Part shown: positions 56,135-63,635 of the stretch, piece by piece
Numbering within the stretch: position 1 is the first letter of the stretch
Layout of the letters: every line of letters begins with the position of its first letter
NCBI GenBank assembly: GCA_015068035.1
Contig: SVLI01000002.1
Location: forward strand, 221,924-285,923
Reading direction: 5' to 3'
DNA from: Oscillospiraceae bacterium
GTDB lineage: Bacteria > Bacillota > Clostridia > Oscillospirales > Oscillospiraceae
DNA: 64,000 bases
Made by a program: the position numbers and the translations under genes
The notes under the pieces: model-generated
Seen by the model: the letters and a program-made list of their open reading frames with translations, nothing else
The model's database searches: none
Told to the model about the DNA's origin: nothing

Positions 56135-57173
56135 AGAAATGGCACAGCTTGTTTTCTCCCGGCGGGACGCATATCTGGAGGAAATAACATCCCGGCGCAA
56201 AGCCGTCTGGCGGAGGGCGTCTGTGATCACCGCCGCAGTCTTGTGCACGGCCATCCTCGGCGTAGGTGGCGTGCTGGCCGCAACGCTGGATATCGGCGCG
56301 CTGTTCCGCTCCGTTTTTTCGAGTCAACAGGGCAACGCACTCTCAGAAGCGCAAAACACTTACATTGAAACGCACATGGCGGACATTGGAGACAGCGTAA
56401 GCGCCGACGGCTACACGGTCACCTTAAAAGGCGCATTGACGGACGGCACCACCGCCCATATTCTGGTCGATATCGTCGGTCCGGAAGGAATCGATCTGGA
56501 ATCGGTTTCTCCCGGCTTCGACTTGACAATGAAGGGTTTATGCTATGAAGATCAGCACGGCATCAGCTCTGTCGGGGCCACGTTCCTGCATTTGGATGAC
56601 CACGACGGAAAGGCAAACACCGTATCGCTGAACATTGAATACAACGTGTATGCCATGCCCGGAAGCAACTTCACACTGGCGGATGGAAGAAGCAGAACAT
56701 TGCACCTTGCCGATATTGGATATGTGGAAACCGAATATCCCTACGCTTTCCGTCACGTTGCAGAAGGCCCGTGGGTTTTCAAGTTTGCATTCACCGCAAC
56801 GGGAAACAGCGAAACCGAGCTACTGCAAAGCCCGATTTCCGGCTCTTACAGCCAGATTTCCGGCAAACAGGTCAAGGCCACCATCCATTCCGTAATGATG
56901 AAAGGCCTGAGCGCTACGGTTTATTACACGCTCGATGCGCATGAAGTGCAGGAAGCCGGCGACTTTGGCGCCATCCGATTCGTTATGAACGACGGCAGCG
57001 AGCTGTTTGCCTATCCGGACAAGGCCGGGCAGACAGCAGAAATCAGCAACGGCGAGCTGATTCCCGGTTCGAACTGTCATTACTGCACCTATGTATTCCC
57101 GGCGCCCATCAACAGCGACGACGTGGACACCGTATATATTGGCGAAAGCGCCATCAAAATCAGCCATCCGTAA
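56121..57173 (+). CDS. Membrane-anchored putative anti-sigma factor (DUF4179-like)
   Basis: 350 residues: a short cytoplasmic N-terminus (about 1-30) able to bind the sigma factor, one transmembrane helix (about 33-53, SVITAAVLCTAILGVGGVLAA), and a large extracytoplasmic beta-rich domain in which DGYTVTLKGALTDGTTAHILVD resembles DUF4179 ectodomains. The overlap with the sigma gene supports a sigma/anti-sigma pair sensing an envelope signal. Function is inferred. Confidence 0.82.
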   Translation: MKSPEEMAQLVFSRRDAYLEEITSRRKAVWRRASVITAAVLCTAILGVGGVLAATLDIGALFRSVFSSQQGNALSEAQNTYIETHMADIGDSVSADGYTVTLKGALTDGTTAHILVDIVGPEGIDLESVSPGFDLTMKGLCYEDQHGISSVGATFLHLDDHDGKANTVSLNIEYNVYAMPGSNFTLADGRSRTLHLADIGYVETEYPYAFRHVAEGPWVFKFAFTATGNSETELLQSPISGSYSQISGKQVKATIHSVMMKGLSATVYYTLDAHEVQEAGDFGAIRFVMNDGSELFAYPDKAGQTAEISNGELIPGSNCHYCTYVFPAPINSDDVDTVYIGESAIKISHP

Positions 57174-57189
57174 CGGATATCTCAACCCG

Positions 57190-57240
57190 CAGCAAAGGAG
57201 CCGGACCTAAAATGGTCCGGCTCCTTTGCATTCCGCGGGG
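57190..57240 (+). terminator. Terminator hairpin, copy 2 of the 51-bp repeat
   Basis: Same hairpin as 55306-55356 (a single A/T difference in the loop), directly after the anti-sigma gene. The two copies bracket the sigma/anti-sigma operon. Confidence 0.88.
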
Positions 57241-57243
57241 CAC

Positions 57244-57277
57244 AAAAAACAACACCCCCTGATTCTTTCAGGGGGTG
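57244..57277 (-). terminator. Terminator after ackA
   Basis: CACCCCCTGA / TCAGGGGGTG stem followed on the minus strand by TTGTTTTTTG, 13 nt past the ackA stop. Confidence 0.9.
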
Positions 57278-57289
57278 CTGTTACATTTG

Positions 57290-58495
57290 TTATCTGCGGG
57301 TAACGAGTCTGTACGTGTCGCGGGCGATCATAAGCTCCTCGTTCGTGGCAATCACGAAGACCTTGACCTTACTGTCATCTGTGGAGATGAGGTGCTCGTC
57401 AGCGCGCTCGAAGTTGCGCTTTTCGCAAATCTTCACGCCCATAAAATCAAGTCCCTCGCAGATGGCGGCGCGGGTTTCCGGACCGTTCTCGCCGACACCG
57501 GCCGTGAAGACGATGGCGTCCACACCGCCCATGGCGGCCGCGTAAGCGCCGATATACTTGCGAACCTCGTAATGGAACTTGTCCAGCGCGAGCTGCGCGC
57601 GCTCGTTGCCATGATGCCAGGATGCATCCTCGAGATCGCGGAAGTCAGAAGAGACTTCGGAAAGCGCCAGCACGCCGGACTTCTTGTTGAGGATTTCGAT
57701 CATTTCCTTCAGGCTGTAGCCATAACGGTCGGACAGATACTCCAGAATGGTGGGGTCAATGTCACCGGAACGGGTGCCCATGGGCAAACCGGCCAGCGGG
57801 CTCAGGCCCATGGTCGTGTCAATGCTCTTGCCGTCCACGCAAGCGGAGAGGGAAGAGCCGTTGCCGAGGTGGCAGCAGATGATCTTGCTGTGCTCCGGAT
57901 TGCCGAGCAGATCAATGCAGCGGCCGGAAACGTATTTGTGCGAGGTGCCGTGGAAACCGTAACGGCGCACATCGTCGTTCTCATAATACTCATAGGGGAT
58001 GGCGTAGAGATATGCCTTCGGCGGCATGGTCTGATGGAAAGCAGTGTCGAACACGGCAACCTGCGGCTTGTCGGGCATACACTTGGTGCAGGCCTCGATA
58101 CCCATAAGGTTGGCCGGATTGTGCAGCGGCCCGAGGGGGATGCATTCCTTGATGGCGGCGATGCACATATCGTCGATCAGGCAGCTCTCACCAAACTTCT
58201 TGCCGCCGTGCACGACACGGTGGCCGACAGCGCCGATCTCGTCCATGCTGCTGATCACGCCGTTGACGGGGTCAACCAGCGCATCCAGCACGGTCTGAAT
58301 GGCTTCATTGTGCGTGGGCATGAGCACGTCCACCGCTTTCACCTGCTGTTTTCCTTCCAGCTGCGGCTTATAGGTAAATTTTCCGCCGATGCCGATGCGC
58401 TCGCAAACACCTTTGGCCAGCAGAGTCTCGCTTTCCGCATCGATGAGCTGGTACTTCAGAGAAGAGCTTCCTGCGTTGATTACGAGAATTTTCAT
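57290..58495 (-). CDS. ackA: Acetate kinase
   Basis: 401 residues: MKILVINAGSSSLKYQLIDA, VGHRVVHGGKKF, FDTAFHQTMP, YGFHGTSHKYV, CHLGNGSSLSA and TAGVGENGP, all conserved AckA motifs. It makes ATP and acetate from acetyl phosphate, the last energy-yielding step of acetate fermentation. GGAGG lies eight bases before the ATG at 58495. pta is not adjacent. Confidence 0.98.
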   Translation of the reverse strand: MKILVINAGSSSLKYQLIDAESETLLAKGVCERIGIGGKFTYKPQLEGKQQVKAVDVLMPTHNEAIQTVLDALVDPVNGVISSMDEIGAVGHRVVHGGKKFGESCLIDDMCIAAIKECIPLGPLHNPANLMGIEACTKCMPDKPQVAVFDTAFHQTMPPKAYLYAIPYEYYENDDVRRYGFHGTSHKYVSGRCIDLLGNPEHSKIICCHLGNGSSLSACVDGKSIDTTMGLSPLAGLPMGTRSGDIDPTILEYLSDRYGYSLKEMIEILNKKSGVLALSEVSSDFRDLEDASWHHGNERAQLALDKFHYEVRKYIGAYAAAMGGVDAIVFTAGVGENGPETRAAICEGLDFMGVKICEKRNFERADEHLISTDDSKVKVFVIATNEELMIARDTYRLVTRR

Positions 58496-58538
58496 TTGTT
58501 CAACCTCCAAAATATTGACAAGCGTTTCCGCCCGGTAA

Positions 58539-58568
58539 ATAATAGGTGTATCTTACTTTTTATGTGAA
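58539..58568 (-). promoter_or_regulatory. Putative ackA promoter
   Basis: Minus-strand TTCACA (58563-58568), 18 bp, TATTAT (58539-58544), 43 nt upstream of the start. Confidence 0.45.
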
Positions 58569-58671
58569 GCTTCCGCGGGAAACCGCGTAAACATCCACGA
58601 TAAAAACTAATGGCTTATTTTATACCCTGTTTTTGGAAAACGCAAGCCCTTTTTAGGAAAAATGCCTCGAT

Positions 58672-58690
58672 TTTGTATTCTGAATACGAA
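58672..58690. promoter_or_regulatory. Palindrome upstream of tmcAL
   Basis: TTTGTATTC-T-GAATACGAA: a dyad with one mismatch in nine pairs, about 77 nt before tmcAL, in the divergent region shared with ackA. It could be an operator. Confidence 0.3.
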
Positions 58691-58766
58691 AAAAAGCAGC
58701 AGTTTTTTGAAAAAAGCAAATCCAGCGGGCGAATTTTGCGCCCCTGCAAAGGAGGAGAGACGGCGC

Positions 58767-59993
58767 ATGGAGAACGTGATCGGCGTCGCGGCGGAATATA
58801 ACCCCTTTCACCTCGGCCATCTTTATCATTTGGAGCGCAGCCGGGAAATGCTCGGCGGCGGCACGCTCGTGTGCGTGATGTCCGGCAGCTTCGTGCAGCG
58901 CGGCGAATGCGCGGTGTTCCGCAAGCACGCGCGGGCGGAAGCGGCTGTGCGCGCGGGTGCGGATCTCGTGCTGGAGCTGCCGCTGCCCTGGGCGCTGAGC
59001 AGCGCGGAGGGATTTGCCCGCGGCTGCGTGGGCCTGCTCGGCGCGCTTGGCGTTGTGACGCATATGAGCTTCGGCGCAGAATGCGCAGATCTCAGGCAGC
59101 TCTCCGCCGTGGCGACGGCGCTGTGTGACCCGGAGGTCGATGCCATGATCGGCGAGGAGCTGCAAGCGGGCGATTCCTATGCCGCGGCGCGGCAGCGCGC
59201 CCTGCAGCGTGCCCTCGGCGGGGAACTTGCCGAGCTCGTGCGCGAGCCGAACAACATTCTGGCCATTGAATATCTCAAGGCGCTCGACACGCAGCGCCTC
59301 TCCATCACGCCGATTGTAGTGGAGCGCCTCGGCACGGGACACGATCGCATGTCCGCGCCCGAGTCCGACGCGCCGCGCGCTGCGCGCGAACTGCGCGCCC
59401 TGCTTGCCGCGGGGCAGGATATATCCGCTTTTCTCCCTGAGGCTGCGGCGGAAGTTTATCGCCGCGAGACGGAACAGGGTCGCGGCCCCGTGACGATGCA
59501 GGCGCTGGAAATGGCGCTGCTGGCGCGTCTGCGCGGCCTTGCGGAGGCGGATTTCGCGGCGCTGCCGGATGCATCGGAGGGCGTGGAAAAGCGGCTTTAC
59601 CGCGCTGCGGCAACGGAGCCGAGCTTCGACGCCGTGCTGGCTGCGGCCGCGGTGAAGCGCTATCCCCTCTCCCGCCTGCGCCGGATGCTGCTCGGCGCAG
59701 CGCTCGGCCTGCGCGCCGGACAGGCAGACGGCATCCCGCCCTACGCGCGGGTGCTCGCGGCCAATGCCGCCGGAACGGCGCTGCTGCGCAGAATTTCCGA
59801 ACGCGCACAGATCCCCGTGCTGACCAAAAGCGCGGCGGCGAAGGAGCTGGACGCACGCGGGCAGGAGATTTTCTCGCTCGGCGCGAAGGCAGAGGATCTG
59901 TACGTCCTCGGCTTTGGCGCAGTGGCGGAGCGTGCGGGCAGCTCAGACTGGCGAAGCAGCCCGTATATTGAGAAGGGAGACGCCGCGCGATGA
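58767..59993 (+). CDS. tmcAL: tRNA(Met) cytidine acetate ligase (TmcAL/YlbM)
   Basis: 408 residues: IGVAAEYNPFHLGHLYHLER (HxGH nucleotidyltransferase motif), VMSGSFVQRGECAVFRKHAR, ADLVLELP, FGAECADL and PNNILAIEYLKAL, the YlbM pattern. TmcAL activates acetate with ATP and forms N4-acetylcytidine at the wobble position of elongator tRNA-Met. Gene placement opposite ackA is apt, since both deal in acetate. AAAGGAGG lies upstream. Its stop overlaps the next start by four bases. Confidence 0.95.
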   Translation: MENVIGVAAEYNPFHLGHLYHLERSREMLGGGTLVCVMSGSFVQRGECAVFRKHARAEAAVRAGADLVLELPLPWALSSAEGFARGCVGLLGALGVVTHMSFGAECADLRQLSAVATALCDPEVDAMIGEELQAGDSYAAARQRALQRALGGELAELVREPNNILAIEYLKALDTQRLSITPIVVERLGTGHDRMSAPESDAPRAARELRALLAAGQDISAFLPEAAAEVYRRETEQGRGPVTMQALEMALLARLRGLAEADFAALPDASEGVEKRLYRAAATEPSFDAVLAAAAVKRYPLSRLRRMLLGAALGLRAGQADGIPPYARVLAANAAGTALLRRISERAQIPVLTKSAAAKELDARGQEIFSLGAKAEDLYVLGFGAVAERAGSSDWRSSPYIEKGDAAR

Positions 59994-60295
59994 GTGCATT
60001 CAGCGAGCGCATATACGAGGTGGTCAAGCTGATCCCCTGCGGACGCGTGATGAGCTACGGGCAGGTTGCCCGTCTTGCCGGAAATCCGCGCGGCGCGCGG
60101 GCGGTGGGCTTCGCGCTGCACCGCAATCCCCAGCCGGGAGTTATCCCCTGTCACCGCGTTGTGTTCCGGGGCGGCAGCCTCGCGCCCGGTTTTGCCTTCG
60201 GCGGGCCGGACGAGCAGCGCCAACTGCTGGAGGCCGAGGGCGTCGGCTTCACAGAGGACGGCCGTGTGGATATGGAAAAATTCGGCATGTTCTGA
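59990..60295 (+). CDS. MGMT-like DNA-binding domain protein with retained active-site Cys
   Basis: 101 residues corresponding to the C-terminal domain of O6-alkylguanine-DNA alkyltransferase: RIYEVVKLIPCGRVMSYGQVA, the recognition helix region ARAVGFALHRNP, and VIPCHRVV with Cys54. Alkyltransferase-like (ATL) proteins have Trp there, so the retained Cys leaves alkyl transfer possible even without the N-terminal domain. Length is typical of short MGMT/ATL proteins. Translationally coupled to tmcAL. Confidence 0.88.
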   Translation: MSAFSERIYEVVKLIPCGRVMSYGQVARLAGNPRGARAVGFALHRNPQPGVIPCHRVVFRGGSLAPGFAFGGPDEQRQLLEAEGVGFTEDGRVDMEKFGMF

Positions 60296-60324
60296 GCCCG
60301 CCCAAACCAAAAACCTACACGGCC

Positions 60325-60367
60325 TAACAAAGCAGCATCCCTTGAATCAAGGGATGCTGCTTTGTTA
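60325..60367. terminator. Bidirectional terminator between convergent genes
   Basis: TAACAAAGCAGCATCCCTTG / CAAGGGATGCTGCTTTGTTA perfect 20-bp stem with an AAT loop. Confidence 0.85.
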
Positions 60368-60384
60368 GTGTGATATTTTCACGC

Positions 60385-60891
60385 TTATTCCTGTATTTTC
60401 AAGTACATATAGTCAAAGGCAATTTCTTCCTTACCGATTTTGAAGAACGCAGGATGCGTTCCAATTTTTTGAAAACCGAACTTTTCATACAGATGTATTG
60501 CTGAAAAATTGTCGCTGCGAACCTGAAGATCAATGACTCCAAAGGAATTTTCCTCGGCAAACCGGATGATGCTTTGCAGCAGCCGACTTCCGATCCCTTT
60601 ATTCCAACATTCCCGCAAAACGGAAACGCTGACCTCTCCACGATGCCGCATCCTGCGAGGCAAGCGGCTCAAACTGGCATTGCCGACGATTTTTCCATCC
60701 TCTTTCGCAACAAGCATAATCTCATCGCAGGAGCTTTCCATCTGACAAATGTATGCCGCTTCGGATTCCGGGGTGATCGGCAGCCCCTCTCCCCCGAATG
60801 TCAAATTGTCCGTTTCTCCGCCGATCTGTTTCAGAAATTGCAATATTTCAGCCGCATCCGCACTCGTTGCTTTTTCAATCGTGATGCTCAT
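60385..60891 (-). CDS. GNAT family N-acetyltransferase
   Basis: 168 residues: ITIEKATSADAAEILQFLKQ at the start, the acetyl-CoA loop (VSVLRECWNKGIGSRLLQ, Q/RxxGxG type), and the C-terminal NFSAIHLYEKFGFQKIGT. It acetylates an unknown amine. AGGCGGT precedes the ATG. Lies at the edge of the AT-richer accessory stretch and may be cotranscribed with the hypothetical gene upstream. Confidence 0.93.
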   Translation of the reverse strand: MSITIEKATSADAAEILQFLKQIGGETDNLTFGGEGLPITPESEAAYICQMESSCDEIMLVAKEDGKIVGNASLSRLPRRMRHRGEVSVSVLRECWNKGIGSRLLQSIIRFAEENSFGVIDLQVRSDNFSAIHLYEKFGFQKIGTHPAFFKIGKEEIAFDYMYLKIQE

Positions 60892-60922
60892 AAATACACC
60901 GCCTCGCCGAATTGGGGTTTGC

Positions 60923-61378
60923 TTATCTTGTTATTGTCAAACAATAAAATGATGGTCTTTCGGGATACAGCCTGTCGGGCGTATTCCAAATAACAGCATC
61001 GTTAATCTCTTTAATATGTTCTGTGGTCAGTTCTTCAATGGAAATCGTTTTTCTGTGAATGAATGGCCTTTCCTCATATTCATAATAACTCCTCAACCAC
61101 ACATTCCAAAACTCAACGCTATCCGTTTTCTGTAAGACAGTTCTTATATATTCAACAATTTGTTTTGCCCTGCCATCCGTATAATCCCATTCAAGATATA
61201 CACCATAGTCTTTGTCTGAGTAGTCTTTGACGCTATCAAATGTTAGCAAATGATAGTTGTCATCGGCACCACCATCATCTATTGTGCCTTTGTCAATGTC
61301 TATTTTGACAGGATATTCTTGCGATGGCGCAAACTCTGTCAAGGGCATATCAGAAGCAATAAATCTACAAATGCTCAC
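60923..61378 (-). CDS. Hypothetical protein, about 151 residues
   Basis: Start GTG 61378 (AAGGAG nine bases upstream, extended -10 promoter 41 nt upstream) gives MSICRFIASDMPLTEFAPSQ. The rest is acidic and aromatic, with YHLLTFDSVKDYSDKDYGVY and RSYYEYEERPFIHRKTISIE; no transmembrane helix or known motif. It looks like the short single-domain hypothetical proteins found as orphan accessory genes in gut Clostridia. AT-richer than the core genes. Confidence 0.75.
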   Translation of the reverse strand: MSICRFIASDMPLTEFAPSQEYPVKIDIDKGTIDDGGADDNYHLLTFDSVKDYSDKDYGVYLEWDYTDGRAKQIVEYIRTVLQKTDSVEFWNVWLRSYYEYEERPFIHRKTISIEELTTEHIKEINDAVIWNTPDRLYPERPSFYCLTITR

Positions 61379-61418
61379 ACAGTCACGCTCCTTTGCCAAA
61401 TTCAAGTCATCTGCGCAG

Positions 61419-61427
61419 ATTATACCA
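61419..61427 (-). promoter_or_regulatory. Extended -10 promoter of the hypothetical gene
   Basis: Minus-strand TGG-TATAAT (-10 at 61419-61424); no good -35 (TGGAAA). The start codon is about 40 nt downstream. Confidence 0.6.
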
Positions 61428-61447
61428 CACAAAGATGCGGATTTCCA

Positions 61448-61502
61448 TCCCACTGCGCTAAATGCAAAAAATCCAGCCCGTCTGTGACGGTCTGGATTTT
61501 TT
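61448..61502 (+). repeat. Dispersed repeat, copy A (left-truncated)
   Basis: Starts TCCCACTGCGCTAAATGC, then the AAAAAATCCAG / CTGGATTTTTT hairpin. It shares this part with copies B (62130-62223) and C (63518-63609) but lacks their tRNA-like left 35 bp. Confidence 0.85.
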
Positions 61503-61527
61503 GGCAACAGTTGATAATAATGATACG

Positions 61528-61607
61528 GTTTCAAATAGTTTCATTTGGTTTCACTCAAAAAATGAAACTATTAAGCGGGAAGTGAAACTCTCTTTTGGGA
61601 CTGAAAC
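61528..61607. repeat. Phased GTTTCA / TGAAAC hexamer array
   Basis: GTTTCA at 61528, 61538 and 61548 (exact 10-bp period), then TGAAAC at 61563, 61583 and 61602. The inner part also forms a 13-bp inverted repeat (AATAGTTTCATTT). It begins 25 bp after copy A. Helical phasing suggests cooperative protein binding. Confidence 0.7.
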
Positions 61608-61635
61608 TATGCTGATCTGTTTGTCAAATTAGAAT

Positions 61636-61944
61636 TTAGAAAACTCCTTTATTGTACTTCCTTTGTACAGCAACAATACAGCCTATGCCAATCACCAAGC
61701 CTATGATAAGTATAGCAACGGCAAGTATAAGCAAATTTTCAAATAATCCTATAATGCCACTGAGCAGCATTACAGTTGCGATAACAAGCATTGCTTTTCC
61801 AAAGGCTTTTCCGTAGGCTGATTTATCTGTGACTTTTGTTTGGTGGTAATCATGAATCAAATCGGTTTTGCCCTTGTAAATTGAAATACCCAATACCGTA
61901 AACAGAGCTGCAACCAGAAACATAATAATGGAAAACACTAACAT
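61636..61944 (-). CDS. DUF3784-like small membrane protein
   Basis: 102 residues with an N-terminal helix (about 3-20), a cytoplasmic loop containing KGKTDLIHDYHQTKVTDKSA and YGKAFGKAML, and two further helices (about 50-95). This is the DUF3784 layout, a family of unknown function common in Clostridia accessory regions. GGAGG precedes the ATG and a promoter lies 36 nt upstream of the start. Confidence 0.83.
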   Translation of the reverse strand: MLVFSIIMFLVAALFTVLGISIYKGKTDLIHDYHQTKVTDKSAYGKAFGKAMLVIATVMLLSGIIGLFENLLILAVAILIIGLVIGIGCIVAVQRKYNKGVF

Positions 61945-61979
61945 ATTGATGCCTCCACTAATTCAAGTTTGTCGAATAG

Positions 61980-62008
61980 ATTGTATCAAATTGCTGTGTA
62001 AATATCAA
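61980..62008 (-). promoter_or_regulatory. Promoter of the DUF3784 gene
   Basis: Minus-strand TTGATA (62003-62008), 17 bp, TACAAT (61980-61985), 36 nt upstream of the ATG. Confidence 0.6.
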
Positions 62009-62020
62009 CCAATACAGAAA

Positions 62021-62055
62021 AAGCACGATGGTTTCGTATCAAAACCATCGTGCTT
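62021..62055 (-). terminator. Terminator-like hairpin after the tRNA remnant
   Basis: AAGCACGATGGTTT / AAACCATCGTGCTT perfect stem, followed on the minus strand by TTTCTG. It begins three bases after the tRNA CCA end, where a tRNA terminator would sit. Confidence 0.8.
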
Positions 62056-62058
62056 ATT

Positions 62059-62090
62059 TGGTCCGAGTGACAGGAGTCGAACCTGCGGCC
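62059..62090 (-). pseudogene. tRNA 3'-end remnant
   Basis: On the minus strand GCAGG-TTCGACT-CCTGT is an intact T-arm, followed by the acceptor 3' strand CACTCGG, discriminator A and CCA. The 5' acceptor (CCGAGTG), D-arm and anticodon arm are not present upstream; instead a GC-rich palindrome and repeat B follow. The identity of the tRNA cannot be fixed without the anticodon. Confidence 0.75.
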
Positions 62091-62129
62091 ATGCCGCCGC
62101 AAGCGGCCGGCATGGCCGGCGGCGGTTTC

Positions 62130-62223
62130 CACGGCGCTTATGCGCCCAAGAGGCCGCAGGTTCTCGTCCCACTACGCCGAAATGCAAAAAATCCAGCCCG
62201 TCTCTGACGGGCTGGATTTTTTT
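62130..62223 (+). repeat. Dispersed repeat, copy B
   Basis: The first 41 bases are identical to copy C. It contains GGCGC-TTAT-GCGCC, then AAGAGGCCGCAGGTTCTCGT, which looks like a degenerate tRNA variable loop and T-arm, then the AAAAAATCCAGCCCGTC / GACGGGCTGGATTTTTT hairpin. Confidence 0.85.
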
Positions 62224-62276
62224 GGTATAGTGGCAATTATGGATACAGATGTAACCAGATGCTGCCAATGGCAACC

Positions 62277-62305
62277 TTGTGTATTTGTGTTGTATATGAT
62301 ATGCT
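62277..62305 (+). promoter_or_regulatory. Putative promoter of the gene at 62330
   Basis: TTGTGT (62277-62282), 17 bp, TATGCT (62300-62305). Transcription would start near 62312, just before the GGGGGAG ribosome site. Confidence 0.5.
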
Positions 62306-62329
62306 AAACACAAAAGGGGGAGTGCCATT

Positions 62330-63487
62330 CTGGGAAGTTGGTTTTCTAATCTGCACATTCGGAAACGTAATTCGGTAAACGTAACACGAATCGCTGATTA
62401 CATCGGCAAAGCGATGGCTGAAAAGCAATACATGTTGGCCACATCCAAAGATGAAGCGGACGGTGCGTTTGCGATTGTGTCTGACGAAAAATCGGACTGG
62501 TATTCCGTTTATTCTGATCTGTTTTCCTTTGATGAACCCAAACAGTTTGTTGACTATGCAACCCCTATATCTGACGAATTGAAAACAGATATTTTGGGCA
62601 TATCCTGCTTTGATAGCGATTTTCTCTATCTTAATCTAATTGATGCTGAAAATAATGTGGACGCATGGGCTGGCGTTGGCAGCGCTGCCGGATTAGGTAT
62701 TCGGAAACAGACAAATCTATCGGCATGGAAGAATAAGGTTTGTGATTTCGAAGCCTTCAAAGAGAGTCTGAAGAAAGAATATGTTTTCGCCGAAGAGGTT
62801 CTTGCGGAGATAGAACATTGCATTTGTCTGCCACAAAATAACAGCGCAGCTTCATACGAGTATCTTTCTGATTATGATTTGAGCAAACGGGCAACATACT
62901 TGTATTTCAAACTTCCGGAAGTAGCGAAAACACAGGATGCGCCAAAACTTGTACAGTACATGGCTTCAGGGATGCCGTGCTTCTTGGAAAAGCCCAGTAT
63001 AGTAAGTGCGATCAATGTAGGTGGTGCCTCCAAAGGCCTGTCGGTTTATTTTGTTGGTCCTTATGTAGAAAATGAAGAAATAACATTTTCTGATGTGTGT
63101 TTTGTTAAATGGAAGAACAATCAAGCGGAATCCGTTCCATTCGAATTAAAGAAGGTGCAATTGCCAGACGGACAGTGGGCTTATTTTTATCACGATCCCG
63201 GATATAAAATTATGCCTAAAATGGACGATCGAATTCCAATAGCAAAACGGATGCGCAAACTAAGCGAGCATAGTATTGTTGTTCGATTTGTACCGCATGG
63301 AAATCCGCAGAAGATATTAGACATTACAGTGGTGATTGTTCCTGATAAATATCCTCAGGGACAAACCGGCTGGAATGTGTGGCATGAGTTTGGCTCGAAG
63401 AAGGCGTATATTCAACACCATAACAACAGTTGGAGAAAAAGCCCAAACTATGAACACTTGCTGTTGCGCGAAGAGGATTACGACTAA
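62330..63487 (+). CDS. Hypothetical protein, about 385 residues, probable CTG start
   Basis: No family was recognised. The first ATG in frame is at 62414 (357 residues) but has no ribosome site. The frame stays open upstream to a stop at 62297 and encodes LGSWFSNLHIRKRNSVNVTR, with GGGGGAG placed seven bases before a CTG at 62330; no ATG, GTG or TTG is available there. The protein has no transmembrane helix or signal peptide and contains ADGAFAIVSDEKSDWYSVYS and a central DAWAGVGSAAGLGI. Possibly an immunity-like or other accessory cytoplasmic protein (speculative). AT-richer than the core genome. Confidence 0.78.
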   Translation: MGSWFSNLHIRKRNSVNVTRIADYIGKAMAEKQYMLATSKDEADGAFAIVSDEKSDWYSVYSDLFSFDEPKQFVDYATPISDELKTDILGISCFDSDFLYLNLIDAENNVDAWAGVGSAAGLGIRKQTNLSAWKNKVCDFEAFKESLKKEYVFAEEVLAEIEHCICLPQNNSAASYEYLSDYDLSKRATYLYFKLPEVAKTQDAPKLVQYMASGMPCFLEKPSIVSAINVGGASKGLSVYFVGPYVENEEITFSDVCFVKWKNNQAESVPFELKKVQLPDGQWAYFYHDPGYKIMPKMDDRIPIAKRMRKLSEHSIVVRFVPHGNPQKILDITVVIVPDKYPQGQTGWNVWHEFGSKKAYIQHHNNSWRKSPNYEHLLLREEDYD

Positions 63488-63517
63488 CATACAGAAAAGC
63501 CGCCGGTCACATCAAAG

Positions 63518-63609
63518 CACGGCGCTTATGCGCCCAAGAGGCCGCAGGTTCTCGTCCCGCTGCGCTAAATGCAAAAAATCCAGGCCGTCTGTGACGGTCT
63601 GGATTTTTT
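63518..63609 (+). repeat. Dispersed repeat, copy C
   Basis: Same layout and orientation as copy B: identical first 41 bases, then GCTGCGCTAAATGC and the AAAAAATCCAGGCCGTC / GACGGTCTGGATTTTTT hairpin, whose outer arms extend to ATGC/GCAT. Confidence 0.87.
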
Positions 63610-63635
63610 GCATTATAACGCAATTTTTGATACGG

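Larger units (their letters stand above)
61945..62329. other. Intergenic stretch with tRNA remnant and repeat copy B
   Basis: 385 bp holding, left to right: promoter of the DUF3784 gene, a terminator-like hairpin, the 3' end of a tRNA on the minus strand, a GC-rich palindromic insert (62091-62129), repeat copy B, and the promoter of the next plus-strand gene. No coding frame is convincing. Confidence 0.7.

Noticed and set aside
61448..63609. Integron attC sites
   Set aside because: No core GTTRRRY/AAC pairing with a bulged stem was recognised and no IntI is present; only the cassette-like layout is similar.
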